From NCBI GenBank assembly GCA_035547955.1, contig DASZTR010000105.1:1-6223 (forward strand): a DNA stretch of 6,223 nucleotides, in the 5' to 3' direction. This DNA is from Nitrososphaera sp035547955. Lineage in GTDB: Archaea; Thermoproteota; Nitrososphaeria; Nitrososphaerales; Nitrososphaeraceae. The notes below the pieces were generated by a model. The model saw only the letters and a list, made by a program, of their open reading frames with translations, was not told the DNA's origin and searched no databases. Position numbers and translations under genes: made by a program. Positions 6,146 through 6,223 of this stretch are shown here, piece by piece. Position 1 is the first letter of the stretch. Every line of letters begins with the position of its first letter.

Positions 6146-6150
6146 CCTCC
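6146..6150 (-). promoter_or_regulatory. Ribosome binding site supporting the TTG start of the LLM oxidoreductase
   Basis: GGAGG on the minus strand, 10 bases before the TTG. It is the only near-consensus Shine-Dalgarno site placed upstream of a well-supported start in this window. It supports a start that would otherwise be doubted. Confidence 0.45.
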
Positions 6151-6223
6151 GCCATTATGATGGGGCCTCTCGCCTCGTTCCTAGAAACCATTTGACATAC
6201 AAATCAAACCGGGGGCTTATTTA
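6151..6223 (-). promoter_or_regulatory. Upstream region of the LLM oxidoreductase with weak promoter candidates
   Basis: No gene of useful length is visible here. On the minus strand there are two AT-rich patches that could be TATA elements: TAAATAAG at 6216-6223, at the very edge, and TTTGATTTGTATG around 6199-6211. Either would imply a leader of roughly 40-60 bases, longer than elsewhere in this window. The region is cut by the window end, so the true promoter may lie outside. Confidence 0.2.

Noticed and set aside
1..6223. CRISPR array, tRNA, insertion sequence, long direct repeats or prophage genes
   Set aside because: No regularly spaced repeats, transposase motifs, terminal inverted repeats or cloverleaf-like sequence could be seen by eye. 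A tRNA or repeat-finding program would be needed to be sure.

Overview
The window looks like chromosomal DNA of an ammonia-oxidising archaeon of the Nitrososphaera type (Thaumarchaeota, group I.1b). This is an inference. It rests on mixed gene content, with archaeal-style helicase and beta-CASP nuclease genes beside a probable F420-dependent luciferase-like oxidoreductase and a UbiE-like methyltransferase. It also rests on frequent ATA, AGA and AGG codons, TATA-like boxes very close to start codons, few Shine-Dalgarno sites, moderate GC and tight gene packing. No rRNA, tRNA, CRISPR array, insertion sequence or phage gene was found.

Layout. Positions 1-1122 (minus) hold the N-terminal 374 residues of a DEAD/DEAH helicase of the YprA/MrfA/Hrq1 type, which runs off the left edge. 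A divergent promoter region follows. Then comes a plus-strand pair joined by a 4-base ATGA overlap: a UbiE-family SAM methyltransferase (1198-1905) and a 12-helix MFS transporter (1902-3065). Converging on it, with a 9-base overlap, is purN (3057-3692, minus), the GAR formyltransferase of purine synthesis. Upstream of purN is a stretch that is not simply empty: a reading frame on the minus strand (3721-3900) looks protein-like but has a canonical ATG only for its last 35 codons. A shared TATA-like box separates it from a plus-strand metallo-beta-lactamase/beta-CASP exonuclease (3978-5051). The last gene is a luciferase-like, probably F420-dependent, oxidoreductase (5053-6135, minus), which converges on the exonuclease with a single base between the stop codons.

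How the genes fit together. Only the methyltransferase and transporter form a clear operon. UbiE-type enzymes methylate quinone precursors, but the substrate here is not shown by the sequence. The helicase and the exonuclease both belong to families linked to nucleic-acid repair or processing, yet they are 3 kb apart and on different transcripts. The rest is housekeeping (purN) or general redox metabolism.

The items most worth a second look are the small reading frame(s) upstream of purN and the two convergent gene ends, where the lysine/arginine-rich tail of each plus-strand protein is encoded by purine runs that read as oligo-pyrimidine terminators on the other strand. No clearly new multi-gene system is visible.
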